Below, in pieces: positions 10,181 through 19,441 of a stretch of DNA of 64,000 bases (positions are counted from its first letter, which is position 1; the number at the start of each line of letters is the position of its first letter). Position numbers and translations under genes: made by a program. The DNA lies in assembly GCF_900141715.1 (NCBI RefSeq), contig NZ_FQYK01000005.1, forward strand, positions 1-64,000, written 5' to 3'. Below the pieces are notes generated by a model, which was not told the DNA's origin, did not search any database, and saw nothing but the letters and a program-made list of their open reading frames with translations. The stretch comes from Algibacter luteus. GTDB taxonomy: Bacteria; Bacteroidota; Bacteroidia; Flavobacteriales; Flavobacteriaceae.

Positions 10181-13100
10181 TTGAATCGAACTAACCTTAA
10201 AGATTATAAATTAATTAAATATTCTCTCCTATTAGCATTTATAGTATTTAATTCGCTTTTAGGTTGGTCTCAAGAACCAGCACAAGATTCTGTAAAAACA
10301 GGATTTGCACTTGGGAATATCAAAATACCAAACCCCAACAGTGTTGTATCAAAATACACTTACGACCCTTTAACAGACCGATACATATATACCGAAAAAA
10401 TAGGAGAGTTTAATATTAACTACCCCATTATTTTAACGCCTAAAGAGTACTATGCATTAGTTGCTAAAGAAAATTTAAGGAATTATTACAAAGATAAAAT
10501 TGATGCTTTTGATGGAAAGAAAGATGGAGCTGACGACGAACGCAAAAATTTGCTTCCAGAATTTTATGTGAATTCCGGGTTTTTTGAAAGTATTTTTGGA
10601 AGTAACACCATTGAAGTTATTCCTCAAGGATCTGTAGAAATGGATTTAGGTGTTTTGTTTTCTAAACAAGACAATCCTTCCTTTTCACCAAGAAACAGAA
10701 GTAATTTTACATTCGATTTCGACCAGAGAATAAGCTTGAGTTTGTTAGGAAAAGTTGGAACGAGACTTCAGGTTACAGCGAATTACGATACACAGTCAAC
10801 CTTCGATTTTCAACAGCTTATAAAATTAGAATACACACCAACTGAAGATGACATTATTCAAAAAATAGAAGTTGGTAATGTGAGCATGCCATTAAATAGC
10901 TCTTTAATTACAGGAGCACAAAGTTTATTTGGTGTAAAAGCACAACTTCAATTTGGAAAAACTACAGTAACGGGAGTATTTTCAGAACAAAAATCGCAAG
11001 CTAACACGGTTGTTGCTCAAGGTGGAGGAACGCTGGAAGAATTTGAGTTTTTCATTAGAGAATATGACGAAAACAGGCATTTCTTCTTAGCACAATATTT
11101 TAGAGATGAATATGATAATGCACTAGCTAACTATCCTTTCATCAATAACAAAGGTTTGCAAATTACTCGATTGGAGGTTTGGATGACCAATAGAAGCAAC
11201 CGAACAGATAATGTTAGGAATATTGTTGCGCTGCAAGATTTAGGTGAATCTTTTTATAGTGCGGCACAACCTGAAAATGATAATTTATTATTAGACCCAA
11301 TTCCTGGTGGATTTATCAATACTACCAGTGCGTTACCAGATAATGGCAATAACGATTTTAATCCAAAAGCCATCGGCACAGGTTCAGTATTAGTTGAACA
11401 GATTAGAGACATTTCTACGGCCGACCAAGGTTTCGGCACCTTAAACAATCAAGTTAATGAAGGTGGAGATTATGCTAAACTTGAAAATGCAAGAAAATTA
11501 ATCAACGGACAAGAATATACCCTAAACACAGAGTTAGGTTACATTTCTTTAAACCAAAGATTAAATAACGACGAAGTTTTGGCCGTTGCTTTTCAATATA
11601 CCGTAGGCGGAAAAGTTTATCAAGTGGGTGAATTTGCTAACGATGGTCTTGATGCAACAAATGTTGGCACCAACTCAAATGGTGACGTAACATCTGTGGT
11701 AAATACTGCGCTAGTAACAAAAATGTTAAAGAGTAGTATAACCAATGTAGATCAACCTGTTTGGGATTTAATGATGAAAAACATCTACGATACAGGAGCT
11801 TATAATTTGAGTCAAGATGATTTTACTCTAAATATTTTCTACAACGAAGCATCACCGTTAAATTACATTACTCCTGTAGGTGCTGATTTTGCATTGGATA
11901 TTAATGGAAACCCTGTTAATGCAAGTACTCCAAGCGACGACCGTATTGAAAACTCACCATTATTAAGAGTTTTTAATTTAGATAAACTTAATTACAACAA
12001 CGATCCGCAATCTGGTGGAGATGGATTTTTTGATTATGTTCCGAGAATAACTGTAATCCCGGACAACGGAAAAATTGTGTTTACAAGTGCAGAACCGTTT
12101 GGTGAATATTTATTCAACATACTGGGTGGCGGAGATTATAATACAGACAATACTCTTTATAACGATGACCAGAAAAAATACGTTTACGATATACTTTATA
12201 AAAGCACGAAAACGGCAGCTTTAGATGAGGTTGAAAAAAATAAATTCAAATTAAAAGGGCGTTATAAATCTTCAGGTGGTGGCGATGGTATCCCAATAGG
12301 AGCATTTAATGTGCCTCGTGGTTCGGTAAGAGTTACTGCTGGTGGTCGTGTGTTGGTTGAAGGTGTCGATTATACGGTAAACTATCAATTAGGTCGTGTT
12401 CAAATTTTAGACGAATCATTAAAAGCTTCCAATACGCCGATTCAAGTTTCGACTGAAAACAACGCAGTATTTGGTCAACAGACAAGACGATTCACAGGAT
12501 TAAATATCGAACATAAATTCGACGATAATTTTGTTTTAGGGGCGACCTTATTAAACTTAAACGAGCGGCCAATAACGCAAAAAGCAAATTTCGGTTCAGA
12601 ATCGATTAACAATACCATCTTTGGTTTGAACGGAAATTATTCTACGAAAGTGCCATTTTTAACAAGATTAGCAAACAAATTACCCAATATTGATACCGAT
12701 GTAGAATCAAATTTATCACTTCGTGGTGAATTTGCGTATTTAGCTCCTGGTGCTCCAAAAGGAACCGATTTAAATGGTGAAGCCACTTCATATATCGATG
12801 ATTTTGAAGGTTCACAAAACGGAATCGATTTAAAATCGCAACAGTCATGGTTTTTATCTAGTAGACCTTTGGATATAAACGGAAACGGTGATCCAGACGA
12901 ACTTGAAGATGAAGCTGGTATTCAAAATGGATACGGTAGAGCCATGTTAAACTGGTACACCATCGATCCTATTTTTTATAGCAGTCAGCGTCCAGGTGAA
13001 ATATCAGACGAAGATGTTTCAGATTTATACACTAGTCGTGTATTTATTAACGAGTTATTTCCAGAACAAGATTTAGTACAAGGGCAAAATTCGGTATTGT

Positions 13101-16100
13101 TTACTTTAGATTTAGCATATTACCCTGAAGAGAGAGGACCTTATAATTTTGAGCCAGGTTCTGAGGATGATGTTTTAGATAATCCTATTGATAGTTGGGC
13201 AGGTATAACAAGACAAATTACGTCTACCGATTTTGAACAACAAAATGTTGAGTATATCGATTTTTGGTTACAAGACCCGTTTCAAGATAACCCAACAAAT
13301 CCAGGTGGAAAATTAGTTTTCAACTTAGGAAATATTTCAGAGGATATCATAAAAGATGGTAAAAAACTGTACGAAAACGGTTTACCAGATAATGGAGATA
13401 TTAGTTTATTACAACCTACAAGTTGGGGTACTGTCGTTCCACAAAATCAGTCGTTGGTATATGCTTTTGATACCACTGGCGGTGAACGAGATAATCAAGA
13501 TGTTGGTTATGATGGTTATGACGATGCTAATGAAATACAAGCTTTTGGAGCTCAGTTTGGTGATGACCCCGCCAAAGATAATTACGCTTACTTTTTAAAT
13601 ACCGATGGTGATATTTTCGAACGTTATAAAAAATATAACGGTGTACAAGGAAACACGCCAGATACCTTTACAAATACTGATAGAGGTGCAAATACGCAAC
13701 CTGATGTTGAGGATATCAATCGTGATAATACCATGAACACCATTGATAGTTATTTTGAGTACGAATTAGACCTAACAAGACAAAATTTACCACAATCGCA
13801 AGCTGATTTTGAGAATATTCCGGATTCAAATCCGTTGAAAGATTTCTTAAGAGACTTTAAAGATCAACCACGGTCATTACCAAATGGCGATTCACGAAAT
13901 GTACGATGGTATCAATTTAGAATTCCAGTTCAAGGTAGCCATGTGAAAGCGGTTGGTGGAATTAGCGATTTACGTTCTGTAAGATTCACAAGAATCTATT
14001 TGAAAGATTTTCAAGAAACAACCATTTTCCGTTTTGGTACTTTAGATTTAGTTCGAAGCGATTGGAGGCGTTATACACAAACTTTAGAGTTTGATCAAGA
14101 CGACCCTGACGATGATGATACCGATTTTTCTTTGGGAGTTATCGGGACTATTGAAAATGATGGGATTTACCAAAGACCTCCAGGAATTGAGCCCGAACAA
14201 CTCTTTAATAACAATACAGTAGTTAATCAAAACGAGCAATCACTAGTTGTTAACGTTTGTAATTTAGAAACTGAAGATTCCAGAGCTGTTTATAAAAATA
14301 TCAATATAGATATGCGTCAGTATAAACGTTTAAGAATGTTTATGCATGCCGAAGATGGTGAGTCTGGAACTGGCAACTTAGCTGATAATGATTTGGTTGG
14401 TTTTATAAGAATTGGTAACGATTTAACCGATAATTATTATCAAATTGAAATTCCATTAGAAGTTTCAACATCTACTACCAGATCAGGTTTATGGCCCGAA
14501 GCCAATGAAATTAATTTACCTATTGAAGTATTAGGAAAAGTTAAGGCACAAGGTATTTCAGATATGACATTGAGCAACCAAGACCCAACTTTCTATGATG
14601 TTGTGGGTAACGATATTGTTTTAGCTTCAAACCCGTTTGCAGGATATGTTCCAGGGCAACATCGCGTGGGAATTAAAGGAAATCCTAATTTTGGAGATGT
14701 AAGAACACTAATGGTTGGTGTTAAAAATGTTTCAGGTTTTAATGGGTTATGTTCAGAAGTATGGTTTAACGAATTGCGTTTATCAGACTTAGATAACGAA
14801 GGCGGTTGGGCAGCTGTAGTAAGTATGGATACTAACATAGCAGATTTTGCGAGCATAAGCGCAACAGGTAGACAAAGCACTTCGGGATTTGGATCGTTAG
14901 AACAAGGTCCTAGCCAACGTAGTTTAGAAGATGTTAAGCAGTACGATGTGGTTACCAATGTTAATGTGGGGCAATTGTTACCCAAGAAATGGGGAATTCA
15001 AGTACCTTTTAACTATGCACAAAGTGAAGAGCTTATTACACCTAAATACGATCAGTTTTACGAAGATCTAACTTTAGATTCTCGTTTGGCTGCTGCCGAA
15101 AATAATGCAGAAAGAGAACAAATTAAACAACAATCTGAAGATTATACCAAAAGGCAAAGCATCAATTTTATTGGTGTTAGAAAAAATAGAACTACCGATA
15201 AAAAACCAAGGTTTTATGATGTTGAGAATGTCACTTTAAACTATTCATATAATAAAGTGGAACACAGAGATTTTGAAATTGAAAACTCAGTTAATAAAAC
15301 ACTGCGTATTGGAGCCAATTATGCTCATAGTTTTAACCCCATTACTATTGAGCCTTTTCAGAAAAACGATTCCCTTTTTACAGGTAAATATTGGAAGATT
15401 CTAAAAGATTTCAATTTCAATTTACTGCCAACAAGTTTTACCATTAATACAGATATAAACAGGCAATTCAACCGACAAAAATTTAGAGAAATTGATTTAA
15501 CGGCTGCAAGTGGTAATATAGGAATTGAAGAATTGTTCAGAAGAAATTACACCTTCGATTTTCAATATGCCATAAACTATAATTTAACCAATTCGTTACA
15601 ATTTAACTTTACGGCTGCCAATAACAACATCGTTCGAAATTATTTTAAAGACAACGATTTAATTGCTGGCGAACAAGATGAAGCCTTAGATGTTTGGGAT
15701 GGTTTATTGGATGTAGGCGACCCAAACAGGCAAACTCAAAATTTGGGTGTAACCTACCAGTTACCAATAAATAAAATACCAACATTTAGTTTTATTGATG
15801 CTACCTATCAGTACACAGGAAGTTTCCAATGGCAAAAAGGTTCAGATTTGTATGGAAGTTTAGAAGTTGACGGACAGACCTACGATTTAGGTAATACTGT
15901 TCAGAATTCAAACGTTCATAATTTGAACACCTCTTTAGATATGACCCGTTTATACAAATACATTGGGCTTGTTAAAAAACCAATTAGACGAGTTAGAACT
16001 AGAACAACACCAGGTGGTGCACCTCCGGGAGGCAAGCCTGATGAAGATGTAAAAACAAAAGTAACCAGAGGAAAGAATCAATCGGTAATAAAACTTTTAA

Positions 16101-17485
16101 ATGCTGGTGTGGATGTATTGACAAGCATAAAAAGGATTCAAATAAATTATTCTGAAAATAACGGGATGTATTTACCAGGATACTTAAATACCCCTGGATT
16201 TATAGGGACTTTAAAACCAACTGTAGGATTTACATTTGGTAGCCAAAGCGATGTGAGATATTTAGCGGCAAGACGCGGCTGGCTAACAACTTTCGATGAA
16301 TTCAATCAGCAATATACAGCCACAAGCACAAAACAATTAGATCTTTCGGCAAGTTTACAACCTGTAAGAGATTTAAAAATTGACATTGTAGGTAATAGAG
16401 CCTATTATGAGAACTTTACTGAAAATTATTTTGTTGATAATGGTGTGTACAATCCGTTAACACCTAACACGTTTGGTAATTTTAATATTTCAACGGTTTT
16501 AATCAAGACAGCTTTTAACAAAAGTGATGAGGTAAGTTCGCCTGCCTTTGAGGATTTTAGAACCAATAGATTGAAAATTGCAGAACGATTAGCTGAAAGT
16601 TTCTATGGAAATAACGCGTATACTAGAGATGCCGAAGGTTATCCTTTAGGGTTTGGTAAAAACAATCAAAAAGTGTTGTTACCAGCATTTTTAGCAGCTT
16701 ATTCTGGGCAAGATGCTAATAAAATAACAACTAGCGCTTTTAGAGATGTGCCCATTCCTAACTGGGATTTAAAATATACCGGATTCATGCAGTTTAATTG
16801 GTTTAAAAAGCGTTTTAAACGGTTTTCTATAACTCACGGGTATCGATCAGCGTACACCATCAATCAGTTTAATACTAATTTAAATTTGAATTTAGATCCT
16901 GACGCCAACGAAGCGCCGGTAGAAGGAATTCCTTATGAAAACCAACCGAATGAGGCATTTGATCAATCTGGAAATTTAAAAAACGAAAGGTTGTTTAGCA
17001 ACATTAACTTAACTGAATTATTTAGCCCTTTAGTTAGAATAGATTTAGAAATGAAAAATTCGGTTAGAATTCAGGCTGAAGTTAAAAAAGATAGAATGTT
17101 ATCACTGAGTTTCGATAATAATTTAGTTACCGAAGTTCAAGGAAACGAATACATCATAGGATTAGGATTCAGAATTAAAGATTTACGAATTCGTTCAAAA
17201 TTAGCAGGTCCTAAAAAGCGAATAGTAAGCGATTTAAATATGAAAGCCGATATTTCGGTAAGAGATAATAAAACCATAATTAGGTATCTTGATTTAGAAA
17301 ATAATCAAATTACATCGGGTCAAACCATTTGGGGCTTAAAGTATACCGCCGATTATGCGTTTAGTAAAAATTTAACGGGTATTTTCTATTTCGATTATAC
17401 GTTTTCAGACTACGCCATCTCAACGGCCTTTCCTCAAACAACAATTAGGTCTGGTTTCACGGTTAGATATAATTTTGGAAACTAA
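10181..17485 (+). CDS. sprA: SprA, giant outer-membrane translocon of the type IX secretion system
   Basis: At 2434 residues this is by far the largest gene here and matches SprA in length and sequence style. An N-terminal signal peptide (SLLLAFIVFNSLLGWSQ) is followed by a very long beta-rich region ending in a typical barrel strand (SGFTVRYNFGN). SprA (Sov in Porphyromonas) is the giant beta-barrel channel through which type IX cargo crosses the outer membrane, and it is required for gliding. The start must be TTG at 10181, or an even rarer ATT just before it, because no ATG or GTG precedes the signal peptide within the open frame. ruvA ends 6 bp upstream. gcvH, VanZ, tonB and remB follow in the same order as near sprA in Flavobacterium johnsoniae. 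Confidence 0.96.
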   Translation: MNRTNLKDYKLIKYSLLLAFIVFNSLLGWSQEPAQDSVKTGFALGNIKIPNPNSVVSKYTYDPLTDRYIYTEKIGEFNINYPIILTPKEYYALVAKENLRNYYKDKIDAFDGKKDGADDERKNLLPEFYVNSGFFESIFGSNTIEVIPQGSVEMDLGVLFSKQDNPSFSPRNRSNFTFDFDQRISLSLLGKVGTRLQVTANYDTQSTFDFQQLIKLEYTPTEDDIIQKIEVGNVSMPLNSSLITGAQSLFGVKAQLQFGKTTVTGVFSEQKSQANTVVAQGGGTLEEFEFFIREYDENRHFFLAQYFRDEYDNALANYPFINNKGLQITRLEVWMTNRSNRTDNVRNIVALQDLGESFYSAAQPENDNLLLDPIPGGFINTTSALPDNGNNDFNPKAIGTGSVLVEQIRDISTADQGFGTLNNQVNEGGDYAKLENARKLINGQEYTLNTELGYISLNQRLNNDEVLAVAFQYTVGGKVYQVGEFANDGLDATNVGTNSNGDVTSVVNTALVTKMLKSSITNVDQPVWDLMMKNIYDTGAYNLSQDDFTLNIFYNEASPLNYITPVGADFALDINGNPVNASTPSDDRIENSPLLRVFNLDKLNYNNDPQSGGDGFFDYVPRITVIPDNGKIVFTSAEPFGEYLFNILGGGDYNTDNTLYNDDQKKYVYDILYKSTKTAALDEVEKNKFKLKGRYKSSGGGDGIPIGAFNVPRGSVRVTAGGRVLVEGVDYTVNYQLGRVQILDESLKASNTPIQVSTENNAVFGQQTRRFTGLNIEHKFDDNFVLGATLLNLNERPITQKANFGSESINNTIFGLNGNYSTKVPFLTRLANKLPNIDTDVESNLSLRGEFAYLAPGAPKGTDLNGEATSYIDDFEGSQNGIDLKSQQSWFLSSRPLDINGNGDPDELEDEAGIQNGYGRAMLNWYTIDPIFYSSQRPGEISDEDVSDLYTSRVFINELFPEQDLVQGQNSVLFTLDLAYYPEERGPYNFEPGSEDDVLDNPIDSWAGITRQITSTDFEQQNVEYIDFWLQDPFQDNPTNPGGKLVFNLGNISEDIIKDGKKLYENGLPDNGDISLLQPTSWGTVVPQNQSLVYAFDTTGGERDNQDVGYDGYDDANEIQAFGAQFGDDPAKDNYAYFLNTDGDIFERYKKYNGVQGNTPDTFTNTDRGANTQPDVEDINRDNTMNTIDSYFEYELDLTRQNLPQSQADFENIPDSNPLKDFLRDFKDQPRSLPNGDSRNVRWYQFRIPVQGSHVKAVGGISDLRSVRFTRIYLKDFQETTIFRFGTLDLVRSDWRRYTQTLEFDQDDPDDDDTDFSLGVIGTIENDGIYQRPPGIEPEQLFNNNTVVNQNEQSLVVNVCNLETEDSRAVYKNINIDMRQYKRLRMFMHAEDGESGTGNLADNDLVGFIRIGNDLTDNYYQIEIPLEVSTSTTRSGLWPEANEINLPIEVLGKVKAQGISDMTLSNQDPTFYDVVGNDIVLASNPFAGYVPGQHRVGIKGNPNFGDVRTLMVGVKNVSGFNGLCSEVWFNELRLSDLDNEGGWAAVVSMDTNIADFASISATGRQSTSGFGSLEQGPSQRSLEDVKQYDVVTNVNVGQLLPKKWGIQVPFNYAQSEELITPKYDQFYEDLTLDSRLAAAENNAEREQIKQQSEDYTKRQSINFIGVRKNRTTDKKPRFYDVENVTLNYSYNKVEHRDFEIENSVNKTLRIGANYAHSFNPITIEPFQKNDSLFTGKYWKILKDFNFNLLPTSFTINTDINRQFNRQKFREIDLTAASGNIGIEELFRRNYTFDFQYAINYNLTNSLQFNFTAANNNIVRNYFKDNDLIAGEQDEALDVWDGLLDVGDPNRQTQNLGVTYQLPINKIPTFSFIDATYQYTGSFQWQKGSDLYGSLEVDGQTYDLGNTVQNSNVHNLNTSLDMTRLYKYIGLVKKPIRRVRTRTTPGGAPPGGKPDEDVKTKVTRGKNQSVIKLLNAGVDVLTSIKRIQINYSENNGMYLPGYLNTPGFIGTLKPTVGFTFGSQSDVRYLAARRGWLTTFDEFNQQYTATSTKQLDLSASLQPVRDLKIDIVGNRAYYENFTENYFVDNGVYNPLTPNTFGNFNISTVLIKTAFNKSDEVSSPAFEDFRTNRLKIAERLAESFYGNNAYTRDAEGYPLGFGKNNQKVLLPAFLAAYSGQDANKITTSAFRDVPIPNWDLKYTGFMQFNWFKKRFKRFSITHGYRSAYTINQFNTNLNLNLDPDANEAPVEGIPYENQPNEAFDQSGNLKNERLFSNINLTELFSPLVRIDLEMKNSVRIQAEVKKDRMLSLSFDNNLVTEVQGNEYIIGLGFRIKDLRIRSKLAGPKKRIVSDLNMKADISVRDNKTIIRYLDLENNQITSGQTIWGLKYTADYAFSKNLTGIFYFDYTFSDYAISTAFPQTTIRSGFTVRYNFGN

Positions 17486-17622
17486 TAAAGTAACAGTTCG
17501 TTGCTTAGTAAACGCAATAAAATAAGGGTGTTTAAATTCTATTTTATTTTATTAGTACTTTGATGTTTGAAATGTGATTTTGAATAAATACATTTGTTGA
17601 ACAAATTCTTTAAAATTATAAA

Positions 17623-18003
17623 ATGAACATTCCTTCAGAATTAAAATATACCAAAGACCACGAATGGGTTAAAATTGACGGAGACGTTGCTACTATAGGT
17701 ATTACAGATTTCGCACAGAGTGAATTAGGTGATATTGTTTATGTTGAAGTTGAAACTTTAGACGAAACATTAGAAGCTGATGAAGTTTTTGGAACTGTTG
17801 AGGCTGTAAAAACAGTTTCAGATTTATTTTTACCACTTTCTGGTGAAATAATAGAATTCAACGAAGGTTTAGAAGACGAGCCAGAAGTTGTAAACTCAGA
17901 TCCATACAACGCTGGCTGGATGATAAAAGTAAAGTGTTCAGATTTATCTCAAATTGATGGACTACTTTCCGCCGAAGAATACAAATCTCTTATTGGTGCT
18001 TAA
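17623..18003 (+). CDS. gcvH: Glycine cleavage system H protein
   Basis: The 126-residue protein is full length for GcvH. The lipoyl-attachment lysine is K63 within VEAVKTVSD, and the start region YTKDHEWVKIDGD is diagnostic. GcvH shuttles the aminomethyl group between the P, T and L proteins of glycine cleavage. The 137-bp gap after sprA contains TACTTTG, close to but not matching the -7 consensus. The 3' end overlaps the start of the VanZ-like gene in another frame. Confidence 0.97.
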   Translation: MNIPSELKYTKDHEWVKIDGDVATIGITDFAQSELGDIVYVEVETLDETLEADEVFGTVEAVKTVSDLFLPLSGEIIEFNEGLEDEPEVVNSDPYNAGWMIKVKCSDLSQIDGLLSAEEYKSLIGA

Positions 18004-18373
18004 AAAACTTACGCTATTTGCGGCAATTTTTTATGCTATTGCTTTGGCAACAGCTAGTTTAATGACGTTAAAAAACCTCCCAGAGGTAAAGCTTTCTTTT
18101 GCAGATAAAATTTTTCATTTTTTAGCATATAGCTTATTTACAATCCTTTGGTATTTTGCATTTTCAATGTCGTTAAAGTTCGAAAAAAGGAAAGCCATCT
18201 TAACTGCGGCTGTATTTGCCATATTATTTGGTATAGTTCTTGAGGTATTACAAGGTACAATAACGACCTCAAGAGCATTTGATGTTTATGATGCTTTTGC
18301 AAATTCAATGGGAGCTATAGTTGCCTCCTTTATAATATGGCTTAAACATGAATTGAGCGTTAAAAAGAATTAA
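17957..18373 (+). CDS. VanZ-like family membrane protein
   Basis: This small hydrophobic protein has about four membrane segments and the VanZ-like signature DKIFHFLAYSLF followed by a GIVLEVLQG segment and a final FDVYDAFANSMGA motif. VanZ-like proteins are of uncertain function; the namesake affects teicoplanin resistance. The start is unclear. ATG 17957 overlaps gcvH by 47 bp. TTG 17993 or GTG 17996 would begin just before the first helix (LKKLTLFAAIFYAI) and is perhaps more likely. The gene lies between gcvH and tonB as in other flavobacteria. Confidence 0.85.
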   Translation: MDYFPPKNTNLLLVLKKLTLFAAIFYAIALATASLMTLKNLPEVKLSFADKIFHFLAYSLFTILWYFAFSMSLKFEKRKAILTAAVFAILFGIVLEVLQGTITTSRAFDVYDAFANSMGAIVASFIIWLKHELSVKKN

Positions 18374-18433
18374 ACGCTTGCTTTTTTGATAAATAAATAG
18401 TTATTTTAGCAATCTTGATAAACGATAAAAATT

Positions 18434-19153
18434 ATGGAACCTAAAAAAAACACCAAAGCAAATGTAGGACGTAACAGTTCGCTTTATTTTGCCATCGGAT
18501 TAGCATTGATGTTGTTTATAACAAACTATGCGATTAATTACAAAACTTATGATAAGTCTGATATTGATATCGGACAGCTAAATCTTGATGAAGAGTTAGA
18601 AGAGGAAATTCCAATCACAGAGCAGATTCAAACACCGCCGCCACCGCCACCGCCACCAGCAGCGCCTGAAGTAATTGAGATTGTTGAAGATGAAGTTGAG
18701 GTAGAAGAAACGGTTATTGAGTCTACAGAGGTTGATCAAGAAACTGAAATTGTAGAAGTTGAAGAAGTTGAAGTTGAAGAAGTTGAGGAAGATATTGATG
18801 TACCATTTTCGGTAATTGAAAACGTGCCAATTTTTCCAGGATGCGAAAGTGGAAACAACGCTGCGAAAAGAGATTGTATGTCTAAAAAGATTTCACAATT
18901 TGTAAATAAGAAATTTAATACTGATTTAGCTGGTGATTTAGGATTAACAGGAAGACAACGTATAAACGTAATATTCAAAATTGATAAAACTGGTAGTGTA
19001 GTAGGTATTCGTGCAAGAGCACCACACCCAGGATTAGAGAAAGAAGCTAAAAGAGTAATAGGCTTATTGCCTAAAATGAAACCAGGAAAACAACGTGGTA
19101 AACCTGTGAACGTTCCATATTCGTTACCAATTATTTTCCAAGTTCAAGATTAA
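18434..19153 (+). CDS. tonB: Energy transducer TonB
   Basis: The 239-residue protein has one N-terminal membrane helix (about 18-33), a Pro-rich stretch (residues 68-75), an unusual Val/Glu-rich spacer (about 80-125), and a C-terminal TonB domain (about 130-239). The domain contains IFPGCES, the cysteine pair GCE/DCM, VIFKIDKTGSV and PYSLPIIF. TonB couples the proton motive force to outer-membrane receptors. Its C-terminal domain is clearly related to the N-terminal domain of the next gene, remB. A strong terminator follows 25 bp after the stop. The E/V spacer is encoded by imperfect GTTGAAGAA-type units around 18750-18795. Confidence 0.9.
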   Translation: MEPKKNTKANVGRNSSLYFAIGLALMLFITNYAINYKTYDKSDIDIGQLNLDEELEEEIPITEQIQTPPPPPPPPAAPEVIEIVEDEVEVEETVIESTEVDQETEIVEVEEVEVEEVEEDIDVPFSVIENVPIFPGCESGNNAAKRDCMSKKISQFVNKKFNTDLAGDLGLTGRQRINVIFKIDKTGSVVGIRARAPHPGLEKEAKRVIGLLPKMKPGKQRGKPVNVPYSLPIIFQVQD

Positions 19154-19177
19154 TATAATAATTGATATTATAAATTT

Positions 19178-19213
19178 AAAAACCTCGAAGTATTCTTCGA
19201 GGTTTTTTTTTTT
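19178..19213 (+). terminator. Rho-independent terminator after tonB
   Basis: AACCTCGAAG and CTTCGAGGTT form a perfect stem around a 4-5 base loop, followed by eleven T residues. It separates tonB from remB. Confidence 0.92.
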
Positions 19214-19441
19214 GATTAAAGCATATTAATTATTTGAACCATTATTAATGTAAATGAATTTAGATAATTTACAGTTGTAAAACACGTTATCATAATAAGA
19301 ATAGTGGTTTTTAAAAGCATGAACCAGATTCAGAATAAATTTATTTTTCTGCTATTTTAGAAACACTTATCACCGATATAGTATAACCAAAATCTAAAAT
19401 TATAGTATCTTTCTAGCCTAAATCCATTTATGTAAAAAAAT

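Noticed and set aside
14593-14985. Minus-strand open frame of 130 codons inside sprA
   Set aside because: It is antisense to well-supported sprA coding sequence and has no signal, motif or promoter.
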